Assembly (NCBI GenBank): GCA_030549495.1
Contig: JAUIRK010001034.1
Coordinates: 930,001 to 994,000 of the forward strand
Source: Nectonema munidae
Taxonomy: Eukaryota; Nematomorpha; Nectonematoida; Nectonematidae
DNA length: 64,000 nucleotides
Direction of reading: 5' to 3'
The notes under the pieces: generated by a model
Database searches by the model: none
What the model was told of the DNA's origin: nothing
The model's input: only the letters and a program-made list of their open reading frames with translations
In this document: positions 47,801 to 56,086 of the stretch, piece after piece
Numbering within the stretch: the first letter of the stretch is position 1
Layout: each line of letters begins with the position of its first letter
Program-made: the position numbers and the translations under genes

Positions 47801-50800
47801 ATCCGATATTTTTCACGGTCCCCATAGCAAAAATCAAAAGAAAATCACTCGTGTACATCGGATCAGAATTCTAGATAATATAATTCAAATTTTAGAAACT
47901 TTTTGGGAATTCCAAATATTAATTTTTATTTTTTTAGGAACATTAAAACATGGCGCAGCAAGTCAAACGAAAGCGACAAGCAAAAACATTGAAAGAAAAG
48001 TACGAGATTATAAACTTTTATGAGAAGAATCTTAATACAAAGCAGATAGATTTACCTGCCTATTTTAGTATGAAGCCCCAACCACAGACTTTATATTCTC
48101 TCTTCGTCAATACTCTTCTTGGTCCGATATTTTGAGTGGTAGTGAAAAACTTCACATGTTTGCAATTGGAAAGTCTCAAAATCATCATGCATTTAAACAC
48201 ATTAAACGTACCCCGGTGGAATACAAAAGCATGGAAGCAAAGGGACATATTTGAAATATGGATTAGAAAGCTAGATCATAGGATCGGAAAAGAAGGTCGA
48301 AAAATTGCTATGATCCTCGATAACTGTACCGATAACCCGCATCTCAAACTCGACAACATTGAGCTTTTTAGCTTCCAACTGACACAAGCCATAAAAAGGA
48401 TTTTGGTTACACGCAAATTAGAGGCAGCTAAAGCAAAAACAGGATCTCAAATGCTTGTTTACTGTTAAATCTGCCTGGTCTATGGGGAAACAAAAAACTG
48501 TTCAAATTGTTACCAAAAAGTGGGCTCGTTTCTATCGATGTTGACATTGAAGAAGTTTTAGAGGCTTCTGATACTGAACAAAAGGAGTTCAGACATATAT
48601 GGAGTCAACTAGAGATGATACTAGGCGATTTACCCTCAATGCATGATTGCATTTATGTTGATGCAAATATTGATAATGCCATAGCCACACTACCTGATGC
48701 CATTTATGATCAACACACAGATCCAGAAGAGACTATAACCGAGCGCGAACCTTTGTCTGTGCCAAACAAGTCAGGTGCGTTCAATGCTATTGATGTGTTG
48801 GCAGATTTACTATGTCTGTCTGTCTCATGAGTGGCCGATAAGTTTGAGAAGCTCGTGCTATCAGAATGTGCTTCGAAATAGAAGCAATCTATGATTACTG
48901 ACTTTGAACTATTATGAATTAATAAAAATGTTTTTGTTATAAATTTTTTGGAATAAGACTTAATATTTAATGATGACATTAAATCGACGAACACGTTTTT
49001 TAATTAATGTTCCTTCTTTTAGTGACTTATTTGGTAACAAAAGACAAACCGGAATGTTTTTGCTATTGATGTGAACTAAATTCAGATATTCGGTTACATC
49101 GGATAAATTTTGCGATCCGCACAAATCCGATATATCCGAATTCTGCTATAGTTGCATCTTTAATCTTTTTTTCACCTTTTTAAATAACATAATTCTTAAT
49201 ATAGTAGAGCCTGCTACAAACCGCATTTTAATTGAGCTTCCTTCAAACAAACAGATTCGTACTTACAAGAAGAAAAAATTACATGTAAAGGTTGTTTTGA
49301 AACTTTAGAGGCAACTTCAATCGAACAAGATTCTGCAGGAGGAATTTTCTTATCGTCTATTGTGACATTACTAAAAAAAATTTAAAAATTGTGAAAAATA
49401 AGCTATTTTTTGATATCTAACGGTAGAAATGGGGAAAGTGAACCGATTTATAAATTTAACGAAAAGAGAAATGATGCATTACAATTGGACAAAAGCTTGA
49501 GGCAATTTTGAAAACCTGGACAATTTAGCTATTGAACATTTAGGAATACAACTATTATTATAAATTAAAGATAACGACCATTGTTTCTTTTGGAAACATT
49601 AAAATATAAGTGGATAACTTAACAAATTTGCCAATCTTAGTAGCTACACTTAATGATTAGTATTCAGGATATTTTTTCAATTAAAGTATTTATTCTTAAA
49701 GTCAGACCCTTTTTTTTGGAATTTTTATAATGTAAAATTTTTTTTGATAAGAAAAGCTTTAAGATAAAAAATTTAATCGTTTTATTTTTATAAATTTAAA
49801 AGAATCTAAAATTTCAAAATGGGAAAATTGAGCATTAAGTAACTTTTCAAATTTTTTTAAAATTAATTTTGCTTAAAATTTATAATGTCTTCTAAAAACA
49901 TATTTCTTTGCTTTGAAAATAGGCTTGATTTTTGTGAAAGTAGAAAAGAAATCAGAAAATGCATTTTTACTTCACCTCCTACTGGAAATATAGCATGAAA
50001 AAATTTAATTTTTGTTTTTAAACACAAGGCAATGTCATCTATTTAATAATTTCATATGTTCTCGTCTCTCATCTTAATTTCGTTTAGCAATTTAATAACG
50101 TTATAGAAGATATTCTACCACTATAGGTAGATAACGTAAATTGAAGAAATTATTCAATACCGAAACTAAGCTTCTGATTTTTAATTCTTTAATCAAATCT
50201 AGGTAGCCTCAGTTAAGATGTATGTATTTAGAAAGTAAGTACTATTTCAATTACAATACACGTAATAGGTATAATTTGAGGAAAATTAGATGAAGGGCCT
50301 TTATAAAAAAATCATTTTTAGTAATTCAATTAATTTATGCAATTCAATTGTTATTCATATAAGGTATTTTATTTTTCATTAAATTGTTACATTAATTGAG
50401 ACCCAATTTTTTCTGCTCTTTTGCTTCTCTTAACTTTTAGATTAATACAAGCATGTCCCTTCCATCACATTTATAGTATGACTGATAAAACGTGAATTGA
50501 ACTATGAGTAAAAACTTTTTCCAAGTTCTTTTTATTTTTGTATAAACTTTATTATTAGATTAGACTAACATCCTAATTTGTCTTATAGTTATAACAATTT
50601 TAAGGTTTATTATCTTTCATCATATTTTGCTTTATTTATGGTGACAAAAAATAAAGAGAGCTAGAAAATGGAGCTTACTAGCTTTTTGCAACTGTTTAGA
50701 TTTAAAACTGTCAAGTATGATTCACTAGGCGGTTTTCCAAAGTCTAAAGATAGCGGGAGAAAGGTGTTTAAAAAAGGGTCGCTAGTAATATGTTGAAGAA

Positions 50801-53800
50801 TCAATGAAAGTTCGTTCTTCCATTCCCCAACTATCTACAGCCATCAAATCACTTTTTTATGGGTTTTCAAGCACCCAAACGGCAACAAGTGAACAACGTT
50901 CAAGTAAAAAGAGAGCTTCATCTCCTCTCTGCATTTATCTCTGAAAAATAAAATAAAACAAGGCATTGTCAAAAGTGTTTTCTGTGTAAGTGGCATTCTT
51001 GTATTTTATGTCCTAACTGCAAATTATTATTTTTAGAGTTTTATTTAATATTTTTTAATAAAAATTTACTTTTGTTTATGAAATAAGAAAAAACTTCTGA
51101 AACATATGGTTATACCTGGTGTCGCTGATAAGTTTTGTAGAAGTAGTGACATGCGAGTGAATGTGTTCTTCTTGGACAGGCAAAGCATCGACACTGGTTT
51201 CACTTTTCCCAATCTTTTCAACGATAACTTTTGGCGCCTCTTCAATACTCTCTTCACTAAAGACAATTTCTGTCTGTTTCAGAGAACATAAAAGATTGCT
51301 TGTGACCTAAATTAAATGAAAAGTAAATTAAAATTTTGCTCATAAAAATAGCAAACCTCTTTAGACGAATCATTCTGGTTTGGATTGACGAAAGGTTCAG
51401 TTTCCAGACTTTTAGGGGGAAATTCATTCTTCACGATATCAGCAATCAATATTTGGGAATCTGGACATGTGGAAATTTTATTCGGATCTTGGATTATAAT
51501 TGGAACGTAACTTGGTTGAGAAACAGGGATGCTTTTGTCTTTGGCGAGATCCCTAATGTCTACTTCTTTGCCAGAAGAAGGATCGCATATTTGAATCTTA
51601 GTATACATTTGCTAAAATTAAATATACGCGATTAGAGCTTTTTAGAAAATGATGATTTTTTGACTGATATGCCTTAACCCGTTATTGACCAGAATAATCA
51701 GACGATATCTAATGTAAAGCAGAAAAGTCGTATTAAAAAGTATTAATAAACAAAGGCGATTCTATTTTTCTAAAGTTGACATATATCGACTATGGTCGAC
51801 AACCGGTTAATGAAACACACAATGAGACACAGGAGGATGAAGACGTGCAAAAACTCACCATAATATTTATTATTCCACTATAATCAATTTCATTTTCATG
51901 GTTATTTAATTCAATACTTTATACAATAAAAAGTACCAAAAGAATACAAAGCATAACGGACGGTTAAATTGCAAAATGATGCATATAACGTATGAGTAAA
52001 ACAATGAATGAGCCTGACGTCATACCCCCTTTAAATGAAATATCGAAATCGGAATAGTTGTATTCACTCATATCTTTTACTCTGAAGGCAGTCGCTTGCG
52101 GAAACTGCTTACTAGAGAATCCTCAATAACAGAACCTTTATATCTTAAAATTACTAGAGAATCCACCACGAGGACCCCGTCCCCCTTGCCCCGGGGTAAA
52201 ACCAGAAAAATGTTACCTCGAGAAAGGGTTTTTTCAAAAATTGATTGCAAGTTGATTTGACCCTTTTCATATACTTTTAACTGTTAAGTAATAATCTCCA
52301 CCATCGCCTGGTCCCAAGCCCAGGGTGGGAAAGGAGGGTTTTGAGCCAGGAAGGGCACCCGACATGTAAAAAAAATTTGCCAAAACTTATTTATAACTAT
52401 GGCATTAAAATTACATTGGCGCGGTACAGACAAAAGTACCGGGCGGGTTTCACCAGTTTCCTACCTTAGAAAGAATACTGGTAAAAAAGTTGTGGAGAGG
52501 TTGAGAGTTTGAATATGGCAGTTTAGTTAGAAAATCAATAGAAATAATAGAAATAAGAAAAGTTGCTGTTGATGGACTTCAGGAAGTAAGGTAGAGGTAA
52601 GTGTAAATGGTCAGATAACTACAAATTATTTTGGTCAGGAAACGACAAAGGTACAGCCGGTGTAGGGATAATGATTAAGGCACACTTTGCAGACAAAATA
52701 GTGAGTGTCAATAGAGTTAGTGGCAGAATAATTGTTATAGATATCTGTATATTAACAACGAAATTTGGTCATTTTTATCTGTATATGCTCCACAAATAGG
52801 ACTTAGATTTTAGTTTAGACAAAGTAATTTGGGATAGGTAAGATTGTTTTAGATTTAAATGGCCATGTAGGTGACGTTAATACCACACATAGAGGATACG
52901 GGTAAGGTAAAATTAACGAAGAGGGTAAGAATATACTTGGTTTTGCAGACATATGCTTTAAAAGTTATAATTTTTTAAGTTTAAAATTAGTATAAAAAAA
53001 GATCATGCTTTTTTTCTATATTTTTCTTACCTTTTCTTTTTCTAATATGCACATTTTTTTAGATTATATAATTTAAACATTGTTTTTCATTGATTCAAAC
53101 AATTTTAAAATTGTTTTGTTTAGGCTCATTATTTGTTCAGAAAAATAGATGAAAAAGCCAAATGCAAACATTGTTCAGAAAAAATAGCTTCTGGATCAAG
53201 TACTAAAGGATTACTTGATCATTTAAACAACAAACATGATATACAAGTAAAAAGATTCAATGAAAATTCAGATAACGTTGGAATAAGTAAAAAAACTCCA
53301 TTAATAGAAACTTTTCTTCTTAAAGCCAAAAAAGAGCTACTAAGTTCTATAATTTCAAAATTAGTGGCTAATGATGGTCTAACATTTTCTCAGCTTACTA
53401 AAAGTGAGACTTTGAGAAAAGCTTTTGAATCCCAAGCATACTTTATACCAAAAAGTAAGACAAGTAAAAAAGCTGTTTCTAGATTTTTATGAACAAACTA
53501 AAAACGAAATGAAAAGCAAGTTTCAAAAATTGAAAGCTGATGCAAAGCGTTTTTCTATTAGCTTAGACGAAGGAATAGGTTGTGGTAACCGGAAGTTTGA
53601 GAAATCTTTTTGCTGTTTTGGTGTTTCCTCGATTCATGAAAGTACAAACGCAGTTATTACTTTTTAAAATTTGAAAGATTTTTCTCTTGATTTGAAAAAT
53701 GATTTTGTTTCAATTATTTCTGGTGGTTGTCTAGCTATTTGCGATATTTTATATTCTAAAGAAAAGCAATGCATATCATTTAGTTCTGATGAAACAAACA

Positions 53801-56086
53801 GTGATAGCTCAGATTTAGAATTTGATCAATATAATTTCAATGAGTTCTCAAATAAAAAAGCACAGGATGCTATTAATCAAGTAAGAAAAATTGTAAACTA
53901 CTTTCGTCGATCACCAGTTAAAAATGATAGATTGATGGAAAATGTTACTAAAAATCACGTTAAAGAGGAAAAACTTTTTAGATATAAAAACAAAATGGAA
54001 TTTTCTTTTTGCTATGCTAGAAAGATTTATAGATATTCAAAAAGAAATAAAAATTGTTCTTTTGGAAAATGACCAGGATTTTTTACTGAGCAATGCTGAA
54101 AATATTATTATAGAAAGTTAAATATCTACGTTAGAGCCAATCAAAGCTGCCTCACAATATCTATGTAAAGAATCTACTACTATAATCGATTTAAATAAAG
54201 TATTATTTTTTGCTTTAGATAAATTGAACAAAGAAAGATAGCTTTATTAGTTCTAAAGTTGAAGAAGCAGTTAACTTACGCTTGATGAACAATAGAAACA
54301 AAAAGATTTTACAGTTATCTAGTTTTCTTCATTCTCCAACTTTTTTAAAAGAACATTTTGATGAATACGTTGAAATAATAGATGAAGAAGAAATATTGAA
54401 AACAGGCGTAAAACTTTATGAAAGATTATATGGAAAATAAAAATGTGAAGAAAAAAGATAATGAAAGTGAAGAAATATTACAAAAAAATAATATTTCGCT
54501 AGAAGAGGAACTAAATGAAATCATGGAAAAAGAAAAACGTTTTTTACAAGAAGATGAAACACTATTAAGTTCTATGGAAAAAAAGAGTTTATTCTTTTTA
54601 AAGAATTCAAAAAAAGACCAGAAAAACTGGAACTAGTTTACAGTGCCCTGAAAACAATAAGACCATACCAAAAAGAGTTTTTTCTTCAAGACAAAAATAA
54701 GAAACAGATTAAATGACGAAACGCTTTCTGCTTTACTATTTATGGAATACTTTTATAAAAATGAAATAAAGTTTTGCTAATATTTGACTTTTTTTATTTA
54801 AATGCCAAAAATTGAAGTAGTTAACTCATATTAAATACAACAATAAGTGATGTTACAAATATAAAATAGAGGGTTTGACTATTTTAACCCAGGATACTGC
54901 GGGGAAAATTTCAATTTTTTCGGGGTCTCCGTATCCCGAGGAACAAAAAAACACAAGGGATGGACTCCTTAGCAATAACATCAGAAAATCTTTTTTATTA
55001 AATATCGAAAGAATTACGAATAAGGCACCATCTGTATCATATCTCTAAATTTTGTCAAATAAATCATTTTTGCACACCACGCACTAATAACGTTTCGTAA
55101 TGCTGAACAACCCTTCAATCTGCCTAAAGTGTTAGGTAGTATGTATATGTTAAGTATCCGCCATATATAGATTGGTTTTAGAACAAATTTATATACTTAT
55201 CAGTTGTACACGTTTTGCTGAATCCCTTCTTTAATATTCACTTAAAACCTGTCAGAAATTATTTCTTTATCAACTATTATTCTTTATTTCAATTCCTAAA
55301 ATGGATTTTAACAAAAGATGACATGACAGTTGTCATGCAAAGCAATCAGAAATGTTATAGGTTGAAATTTAAAAAACCTTAGATTGAAGAGGATTTGGGT
55401 TATCTGGGGCATTGGATGCGTTACTCTGAATGCTGGAGGTAGAATGAGGCTGAGGAAATTGAGAAGATTGGGATGTGTTGTGGGCAGGAGAAGCAGCTGA
55501 AGCAGAAACAGGCGACAAAACAGGCTGTATATTGTTGGCCTGAAACTGGAAAATGCTGTTCATGGGAGTGGACGTTGCAGAATGAGGAATCTTGGCTTGG
55601 TGGTATAGGGTCGGTGCGCGTTGCTGCGACTGGTGGGGCAGAAAATGATTGGGGAAGCTTTGAGGGTAGACAAAGGTGTGAGGGTTCCCTGAGAAGGGAA
55701 TAAATGAATTGTGCTGTTGATAAAATTGTACAGGCGTGGGGTTGTGTATGTTGGGACTGAAAGGAACAGCTAAAAAATGATGGAATAAGATCAAAAGAAA
55801 GATTCGGGAAAAGAACGTTACTTTGCTGGCAGATATATGGCGATACAAAAGGGTTTGGCTAAAAGTAAAGTAAAGTATATAGAACGAAATACATTTGCAT
55901 AAGTAAAACGTGATACACAGTAAATCTGGGGATCCACTGTATGAGACATATAGTTCACTGGAAGCACTGTCAATGGCTGATCCTATTAGAAAATTTTGGA
56001 TAAGGATAGGAGGAATGAATTATTAAATACAAAATTTATTACCTGTTGCTTCTTCTTAGTTATAAAATTTGAACTATCTGAGCCAC
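26251..56086 (-). CDS. eIF4G: eIF4G, eukaryotic translation initiation factor 4 gamma (24 exons in window; N-terminus missing)
   Basis: Exons from N- to C-terminus: 56086-56043, 55982-55919, 55769-55378, 51611-51357, 51306-51116, 49370-49283, 46789-46618, 44514-44339, 41554-41297, 41249-41112, 40848-40681, 38647-38568, 36656-36371, 35942-35615, 35579-35506, 34165-34089, 32760-32706, 32283-32190, 31947-31685, 30608-30436, 30384-29982, 28254-28108, 26814-26751, 26621-26251. All junctions are GT-AG and the phases fit without a stop for about 1,450 codons. eIF4G is the scaffold of the cap-binding complex: it binds eIF4E, eIF4A, eIF3 and poly(A)-binding protein and recruits the ribosome to mRNA. 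Visible are the eIF4E-binding motif YTKSFLL, MIF4G (about 224 residues), MA3 and W2. The eIF4E motif separates it from DAP5/NAT1. Sequence is divergent from vertebrate eIF4G. The very C-terminal end after 26400 is uncertain. Confidence 0.9.
26880..26950 (-). repeat. tRNA-like fragment, possible SINE head
   Basis: On the minus strand GGTCGGTTCAAATC resembles a box B and follows a CATACTTGCCAAG stretch at roughly anticodon-arm spacing. No clear box A or intact cloverleaf, so a real tRNA is unlikely. Confidence 0.3.
27089..27459 (+). other. Open, coding-like segments of unknown origin inside an eIF4G intron
   Basis: After ATTTTTAG at 27088 a + frame stays open for 52 codons or more (FNMLMISVTWCPNEINS, KILILKGLRACKK). 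A second frame, about 27289-27459, gives QDYWFLHGYDEEENK and ends RRVRRL-stop. A GTAAGT lies between at about 27201. I recognise neither piece. They may be a decayed insertion or a nested gene end. Confidence 0.25.
28108..28254 (-). CDS. eIF4G: eIF4G exon, start of W2 domain
   Basis: 49 codons, phase 0 at both ends, acceptor CTTTTTTTAG. It ends HVEFLLAKGSSNKFLLDWIK, the counterpart of the IFDWVEANL helix opening W2. Confidence 0.82.
28255..28959. other. eIF4G intron, no gene seen
   Basis: AT-rich intron sequence without recognised elements. Confidence 0.4.
28960..29290 (+). mobile_element. RTE-like LINE, C-terminal fragment
   Basis: MKIEGTTKNGRPHLRWKNVVDK (near 29115-29185) followed, after frame changes, by DNADRRKWKK matches the GxxxRGRPxxRW..VV.KD tail of RTE-group LINE proteins. 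A relic only; the polymerase is absent. 29291-29981 holds nothing recognised. Confidence 0.55.
29982..30608 (-). CDS. eIF4G: eIF4G MA3-domain exons (two)
   Basis: 30436-30608 encodes LFVKKNIQKSSAFIKNIL and LSSILRRLIISKALES. 29982-30384 encodes LSYDFFKDFKIDC, EEYVGHLLGTLIPHD and the helix FQELLKDK that precedes W2. The MA3 fold of eIF4G contacts eIF4A. The intron is 51 bp. Confidence 0.85.
31259..31292. repeat. Perfect 34-bp palindrome
   Basis: Two 17-bp arms with no spacer, one arm reading CTCAGTTTGAACAAAG inside an extra pair. It lies in the eIF4G intron between 30608 and 31685. It could be a cruciform, a paired-end joining scar or two abutting element ends. Confidence 0.9.
31685..31947 (-). 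CDS. eIF4G: eIF4G exon, linker and start of MA3
   Basis: Encodes LLPPPYKGSHS, an asparagine/serine linker, and DFDSECSRILAKYIES, the first helix of MA3. The donor is CTCAG|GTAGCC. Confidence 0.85.
32190..32760 (-). CDS. eIF4G: eIF4G linker exons (two)
   Basis: 32706-32760 (55 bp, FPSNRFNKPHM) and 32190-32283 (94 bp, SLPKNQGKSGEE). Each has TTTTAG- or TTCTTAG-type acceptors and the phases fit their neighbours. Only frame and splice signals support them. Confidence 0.75.
32761..34088. other. eIF4G intron, no element recognised
   Basis: AT-rich, no coding-like frames or terminal repeats seen. Confidence 0.4.
34089..34165 (-). CDS. eIF4G: eIF4G linker exon
   Basis: 77 bp, acceptor TATTTATAG, donor AATGA|GTAAGT, encoding PEMVLELKPQTKSK. 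Phase 0 in, 2 out. Confidence 0.78.
34404..34519. mobile_element. 116-bp MITE with 27-bp inverted repeats
   Basis: Ends ATATATCGTTGACTCCCC and, on the other strand, ATATATCGTTGGCTCCCC, continuing CTTACTTTTA on both sides; one mismatch in about 27. No internal gene. Target duplication is unclear (perhaps TA). A (TA)n run follows at 34540-34561. Confidence 0.75.
35506..36656 (-). CDS. eIF4G: eIF4G exons: end of MIF4G and following linker (three)
   Basis: 36371-36656 encodes RFVSELYKMKLLLDETM through FIIEDCLDMRK, the end of MIF4G. 35615-35942 begins SWVFVETNPKSIDEVEKE (counterpart of NWVPRR..PKTIDQIHKE) and runs into a Gly/Ser-rich linker. 35506-35579 is a 74-bp exon. The intron between the last two (35580-35614) is only 35 bp. 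Confidence 0.9.
36657..37129. other. eIF4G intron, no element recognised
   Basis: AT-rich; nothing supported. Confidence 0.35.
37130..38515 (+). pseudogene. Second fossil of the unclassified transposase-like family, with a MITE inside
   Basis: 37140-37270 reads DKLIEIWKR, AAVKSIYLSHKEWENLKK, the N-terminal block of the family. 38260-38390 reads NYKRLES then PGAVCQSRWMARAIYSLKIW, and 38450-38505 SWFTAKTPYHARK. These are middle-region blocks that are missing from the fossil at 14.3-15.6 kb. The region between is too decayed to follow, and the C-terminal third is absent. A 129-bp MITE is inserted at 38126-38254. All lies in an eIF4G intron. Confidence 0.62.
38126..38254. mobile_element. 129-bp MITE with TTAA target sites (piggyBac type)
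   Basis: TTAA (38122-38125) CCCATTAACGACCAG ... GGTCGATAACCGG TTAA (38255-38258). The inverted ends, CCC/CCGG followed by (A/G)TTA-CGACC, and the TTAA duplication fit piggyBac-mobilised elements. Same length as the copy at 51678-51806. Confidence 0.85.
38568..38647 (-). CDS. eIF4G: eIF4G MIF4G exon, small
   Basis: 80 bp from the acceptor CTTTCTTAG to ATTAG|GTAACA. It encodes LELEEEKAVYKHESLCTI, the acidic helix before the RF(V/I)xELYK motif. It restores the phase between the neighbouring exons (0 to 2), which is strong support. It is isolated between a transposase-like fossil and a hAT element. Confidence 0.87.
38772..39785 (+). mobile_element. Non-autonomous hAT element with perfect 8-bp target duplication
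   Basis: 1,014 bp. Ends CAGGGATGGTACC and complement CAGGGATGCATCTTTT; flanked by GTAATAAC at 38764-38771 and 39786-39793. It retains only the transposase C-terminus (39428-39631: KHLCTPASSVYSERLFSEYG and KRTKLLAEKIEMLLF, the hAT dimerisation region) and a SINE-like insert. The perfect target duplication suggests fairly recent movement, presumably by an enzyme made elsewhere. Confidence 0.88.
38985..39082 (-). repeat. tRNA-derived SINE head
   Basis: On the minus strand AAGTGGCTTAGTGGCTGCGA gives a box A-like start and CTGGGTTTAAGCCTCG about 45 bp on a box B-like arm, in tRNA order. It is not a clean cloverleaf, so a SINE rather than a tRNA gene. It lies inside the hAT element. Confidence 0.55.
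39794..40680. other. eIF4G intron, no element recognised
   Basis: AT-rich, with short TA runs near 40330 and 40540. Nothing else supported. Confidence 0.35.
40681..40848 (-). CDS. eIF4G: eIF4G MIF4G exon
   Basis: 56 codons, phase 0 at both ends: DLFSIVYAKLCNEI followed by IIHEVQRKFDS, matching the YA-x2-C and Q-x2-F positions of MIF4G. Confidence 0.9.
41112..41554 (-). CDS. eIF4G: eIF4G exons: linker and start of MIF4G
   Basis: 41297-41554 (86 codons) is a basic, glycine/serine-containing linker ending PPPQGESTIKSS. 41112-41249 encodes VKLFLNKITTTNYNRLKSSL and LAKLIFDK, the first two helices of MIF4G, the eIF4A/eIF3-binding domain. The intron is 47 bp. Confidence 0.9.
42036..42411 (+). pseudogene. 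hAT-like transposase N-terminal fragment
   Basis: FFCKICGVIVQLEKKFVEDH is a BED-like finger, and 42190-42260 gives ARCFLEANIPLHKFLHPS, matching the AxxPLxKLxxP block after the finger in a widespread transposase family. Catalytic blocks are absent. In an eIF4G intron. Confidence 0.6.
42732..42760 (+). ncRNA. Degenerate hammerhead-ribozyme-like core
   Basis: TTGATAAA-GACTGTAAGTC-GAAAT resembles the conserved CTGATGA - stem II - GAAA core with stem II GACT/AGTC. Such motifs occur in Penelope-like elements and related repeats. Two core positions differ from consensus, so activity is not expected. Confidence 0.35.
42761..43339. other. eIF4G intron, no gene seen
   Basis: Sequence between the ribozyme-like motif and the piggyBac relic; no frame or repeat that I can assign. 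Confidence 0.35.
43340..43710 (+). pseudogene. piggyBac transposase C-terminal fossil
   Basis: IVNAFIVCKKIKKKK then KEFRRELVLSLIGNF is the typical end of the piggyBac core. After a frame change come C-x2-C pairs (CKQC, then KCxDCDAYLCLNKNRNCW), the cysteine-rich tail. The catalytic part is absent. Confidence 0.75.
43711..44338. other. eIF4G intron, no gene seen
   Basis: AT-rich; a 109-codon low-complexity Lys/Ile/Leu frame at 43597-43926 is judged chance. Confidence 0.35.
44339..44514 (-). CDS. eIF4G: eIF4G exon with the eIF4E-binding motif
   Basis: Encodes YTKSFLL (complement of 44405-44425), a canonical Y-x4-L-hydrophobic eIF4E-binding site preceded by KK and followed by SKQ, as in eIF4G. 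The start at 44514 uses the acceptor CATCAG; an upstream AG at 44531-44532 does not keep the phase. Confidence 0.88.
45496..45990 (+). repeat. 500-bp dispersed repeat, copy C
   Basis: Aligns with copy A (5071-5640) over most of its length, including GGGAATAGAATGCTAAT, CAATTTACTTTAGTAA and AACCAATTTATTTGATAT. Followed by a (TA)n run at 46021-46042. Lies in an eIF4G intron. Confidence 0.65.
46618..46789 (-). CDS. eIF4G: eIF4G linker exon
   Basis: 57 codons, Ser/Pro/Lys-rich, ending in phase 1 at TGCG|GTTTTC. It carries no recognised motif and is supported by frame continuity. Confidence 0.7.
46921..47273. mobile_element. 353-bp hAT-type MITE with perfect target duplication
   Basis: TATAATAC (46913-46920) flanks TAGGGAAGCAATGAATAGCC ... 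and the element ends with the complement of TAGGGATGTGCCGGATAGC, followed by TATAATAC (47274-47281). Inner inverted motifs include GGATAACCGG and CCGGTTAACCGG. No coding capacity. Sits in an eIF4G intron. Confidence 0.85.
47688..49148 (+). mobile_element. pogo/Tigger relic, internally deleted
   Basis: Inverted ends CAGTAGAACTTGGAT and complement TAGCAGAATTCGGAT flanked by TA. 47950-48080 encodes an N-terminal CENP-B-like helix-turn-helix (KRKRQAKTLKEKYEIINFYE). 48130-48230 has the GEKL..AIGKS-like block and 48230-48470 the WIRKLDHRIGKEGRKIAMIL and DNCTDNP blocks with the second catalytic Asp. About 200 residues, including the first catalytic Asp, are missing between, and frames change at least twice. 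Inserted in an eIF4G intron. Confidence 0.82.
49283..49370 (-). CDS. eIF4G: eIF4G linker exon
   Basis: 29 codons (NVTIDDKKIPPAES...) with acceptor TTTTTTTTAG and donor CAT|GTAATT. Another donor 16 bp on (GTAAGT) would break the frame. Confidence 0.7.
49371..51115. other. eIF4G intron, no element recognised
   Basis: 1.7 kb of AT-rich DNA with no convincing frame or terminal repeat. Confidence 0.4.
51116..51611 (-). CDS. eIF4G: eIF4G exons with the RDPNQGG-like motif (two)
   Basis: 51357-51611 encodes KIQICDPSSGKEVDIRDL, the counterpart of the conserved IRDPNQGGKDITEEI motif upstream of the eIF4E site. 51116-51306 is acidic and Ser/Thr-rich linker. The intron between them is 50 bp. Confidence 0.85.
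51678..51806. mobile_element. 129-bp MITE with TTAA target sites, second full copy
   Basis: TTAA (51674-51677) CCCGTTATTGACCAG ... GGTCGACAACCGG TTAA (51807-51810). Nearly identical to 38126-38254 in length and sequence. Confidence 0.87.
52280..52975 (+). mobile_element. RTE-like LINE, endonuclease fragment
   Basis: The leader (about 52300-52370) has the CCCAAGCCCAGGGTGGG...GGAAGGGCACCC type of sequence common in RTE 5' regions. Then RKVAVDGLQEVR, FWSGNDKGTAGVGIMIK, VSVNRVSGRIIVIDI and LDLNGHVGDV give the apurinic-endonuclease domain with its catalytic (G)DLNGH-like motif. Frames change several times and the reverse transcriptase is absent. Confidence 0.72.
53127..54780 (+). pseudogene. hAT transposase fossil with BED finger
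   Basis: FRKIDEKAKCKHCSEKIASG then LLDHLNNKH is a BED-type finger (C-x2-C...H-x4-H). ISLDEGIGCGNRKF near 53560 is the first catalytic block, and AINQVRKIVNYFRRSPVKND near 53870 the family's middle motif. A poorly ordered acidic segment and LNDETLSALLFMEYFYKNEI near 54700-54770 form the C-terminus. At least four frame changes. Left of eIF4G exon 55378, in the same intron. Confidence 0.75.
54781..55377. other. eIF4G intron, no gene seen
   Basis: AT-rich; no assigned feature. Confidence 0.35.
55378..56086 (-). CDS. eIF4G: eIF4G N-terminal exons (three)
   Basis: 56043-56086 (GSDSSNFITKKKQQ), 55919-55982 (LTVLPVNYMSHTV) and 55378-55769 (proline-, serine- and glutamine-rich, 130 residues). Introns are 60 and 149 bp. 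The region is low in order-promoting residues, as in the N-terminal part of other eIF4G proteins that holds the poly(A)-binding-protein site; no such site is clear. The first exon begins in phase 1, so an earlier exon exists. Confidence 0.82.
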
